Assembly: GCA_023428585.1 (NCBI GenBank)
Contig: JAEYXG010000320.1
Coordinates: 1-15,315 of the forward strand
Direction of reading: 5' to 3'
DNA from: Bacteroidota bacterium
GTDB lineage: Bacteria > Bacteroidota > Bacteroidia > Bacteroidales > Lentimicrobiaceae
DNA length: 15,315 nucleotides
The translations under genes and the position numbers were made by a program. Below, one piece after another: positions 14,510-15,315 of the stretch (the stretch's first letter is position 1; every line of letters starts with the position of its first letter). The notes below the pieces were generated by a model. The model was not told the DNA's origin and did not search any database. It saw only the letters and a list, made by a program, of their open reading frames with translations.

Positions 14510-14923
14510 ATGAACTTTGAATTCAACGTTGAAGGAGGTAATTTCACCAAGGCCGGCACTGCATCAAGCCAGCTTAAAAAAATACTGAAACAACTCAATG
14601 TTGATTCCAAAGTTATTAAACGCATTGTCGTTGCTCTTTATGAAGCGGAAGTCAACATTGTTGCCCACGCCTATTCCGGTAAAGTAATCATAGATATCAG
14701 TACTAACAGAATTGATATGGTACTGGAGGATGAAGGCCCAGGAATTCCTGATATAGATCTTGCCATGCAACAGGGCTATTCAACTGCCTCAAGTGCAGTA
14801 AGAGAAATGGGGTTTGGTGCCGGAATGGGATTGCCAAATATGAAGAACAACTGTGATGAATTGACAATTACTTCAGAAGTTGGAAAGGGAACTATCGTTA
14901 AGATGGCTGTCTATTTAAATTGA
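14510..14923 (+). CDS. Anti-sigma-factor-like serine/threonine kinase (RsbW/RsbT-type HATPase)
   Basis: A 137-residue single-domain GHKL ATPase. The N box is ALYEAEVNIVAHAY (42-55) with Glu45 and Asn49. The G1 box is EDEGPGIPD (73-81) with Asp74. The G2 box is MGFGAGMGLPNM (100-111). There is no transmembrane segment and no histidine phosphoacceptor domain, so it is not an ordinary sensor kinase. RsbW/RsbT/SpoIIAB proteins phosphorylate STAS-domain partners or bind sigma factors. No STAS or sigma gene is visible, so the partner may be the DRTGG protein, the Fe-S protein encoded 7 bp downstream, or something outside the window. The tight spacing on both sides argues for one operon. Confidence 0.87.
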   Translation: MNFEFNVEGGNFTKAGTASSQLKKILKQLNVDSKVIKRIVVALYEAEVNIVAHAYSGKVIIDISTNRIDMVLEDEGPGIPDIDLAMQQGYSTASSAVREMGFGAGMGLPNMKNNCDELTITSEVGKGTIVKMAVYLN

Positions 14924-14930
14924 AACTGAA

Positions 14931-15315
14931 ATGGAAAAGGGGAATTTTCATCATGCTTTAAAAATACGTGAGGACCTTTGTGTTGGGTGCTCTCACTGCA
15001 TGAATGTATGCCCCACCGAAGCTATCAGGGTTAGTGACGGAAAAGCTGTGCTTCTAGGCGACAAGTGTATAGATTGTGGAAAATGCTTTCGCGAATGCCC
15101 TTCGAGCGCTATCATTATTGACCATGATGACTTTAACTTCATTTTTGATTACAAATACCGCATTGTATTGGTACCGGCCATATTTACAGGCCAGTTCCCG
15201 GAAGATATTACCTTGAGGCAGATTCACAGCGTTATGCTTGACATTGGCTTCACACATATTTATGAAGTGGAGAACGGTGCTGAGATCCTTGCAGATGAAA
15301 TTCAGGAGTATATGG
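14931..15315 (+). CDS. 2x[4Fe-4S] protein with the beginning of an [FeFe] hydrogenase-like H-domain, possibly sensory (partial, runs off the right edge)
   Basis: An open frame of 128 codons begins at the ATG 7 bp after the ATPase gene and continues past the end of the window. The N-terminus carries two complete 4Fe-4S motifs: Cys17/20/23/27 (CVGCSHCMNVCP) and Cys46/49/52/56 (CIDCGKCFRECP). From about residue 76 the sequence RIVLVPAIFTGQFPE, followed by IHSVMLDIGFTHIYEV, resembles the start of the H-domain in the shorter, sensory-type (HydS-like, group C) [FeFe] hydrogenases, which lack the N-terminal 2Fe-2S domain of HydA. The H-cluster motifs would lie outside the window, so catalytic or sensory status cannot be decided. 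Context supports a signalling role: it follows a DRTGG protein and an RsbW-like ATPase in one operon. A plain ferredoxin is excluded by the extra ~70 residues. Confidence 0.72.
   Translation, partial: MEKGNFHHALKIREDLCVGCSHCMNVCPTEAIRVSDGKAVLLGDKCIDCGKCFRECPSSAIIIDHDDFNFIFDYKYRIVLVPAIFTGQFPEDITLRQIHSVMLDIGFTHIYEVENGAEILADEIQEYM

Overview
The window looks like chromosomal DNA from an anaerobic, fermentative member of the Bacteroidota. The evidence is several TAnnTTTG-type promoter elements, mostly weak Shine-Dalgarno sites, envelope lipoproteins with charged residues after the lipidated cysteine, large proteins with tandem Fn3-like repeats, a serine hydrolase with a DUF3471-like tail, and a multisubunit [FeFe] hydrogenase. 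The taxonomic call is an inference from these features; no 16S gene is present.

Layout. Positions 1-144 hold the 3' end of an rRNA operon (5S rRNA plus its terminator). Positions 284-4769 hold housekeeping and envelope genes: a BadF/N-acetylglucosamine-kinase-type ATPase, a secreted beta-lactamase-fold serine hydrolase, a lipoprotein methionine sulfoxide reductase B (minus strand), a DUF456 membrane protein, and truA (minus strand). Positions 5029-8502 are a tight three-gene operon, hydC-hydB-hydA, encoding a trimeric NAD(P)H-linked [FeFe] hydrogenase. It ends in a strong nested-hairpin terminator, followed by a REP-like palindrome. Positions 8734-12863 (minus strand) encode two consecutive lipoproteins built from 4 and 6 copies of a ~95-residue Fn3-like repeat. 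Positions 13212-13782 (minus strand) are a MazEF-type toxin-antitoxin pair. From 14154 to the right edge (plus strand) there is a DRTGG-domain protein, an RsbW/RsbT-like ATPase, and the beginning of a gene for a 2x[4Fe-4S] protein resembling the start of sensory-type [FeFe] hydrogenases.

How the genes work together. HydC (2Fe-2S), HydB (FMN, NAD(P)H site, 4Fe-4S) and HydA (2Fe-2S, three 4Fe-4S and the H-cluster) should move electrons between NAD(P)H and protons/H2 in the cytoplasm. HydB is a short, core-only form, which bears on whether the complex can bifurcate electrons. The right-edge genes look like a signalling module (ATPase/anti-sigma-like kinase, DRTGG protein, Fe-S/H-domain protein) of the kind found near [FeFe] hydrogenase genes in anaerobes. 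They are the best candidate here for an under-described system: redox or H2 sensing linked to the catalytic enzyme encoded about 5.6 kb upstream. The window ends before the decisive part of that gene. The lipoprotein pair and the toxin-antitoxin pair sit between the two hydrogenase-related blocks and look like accessory genes.
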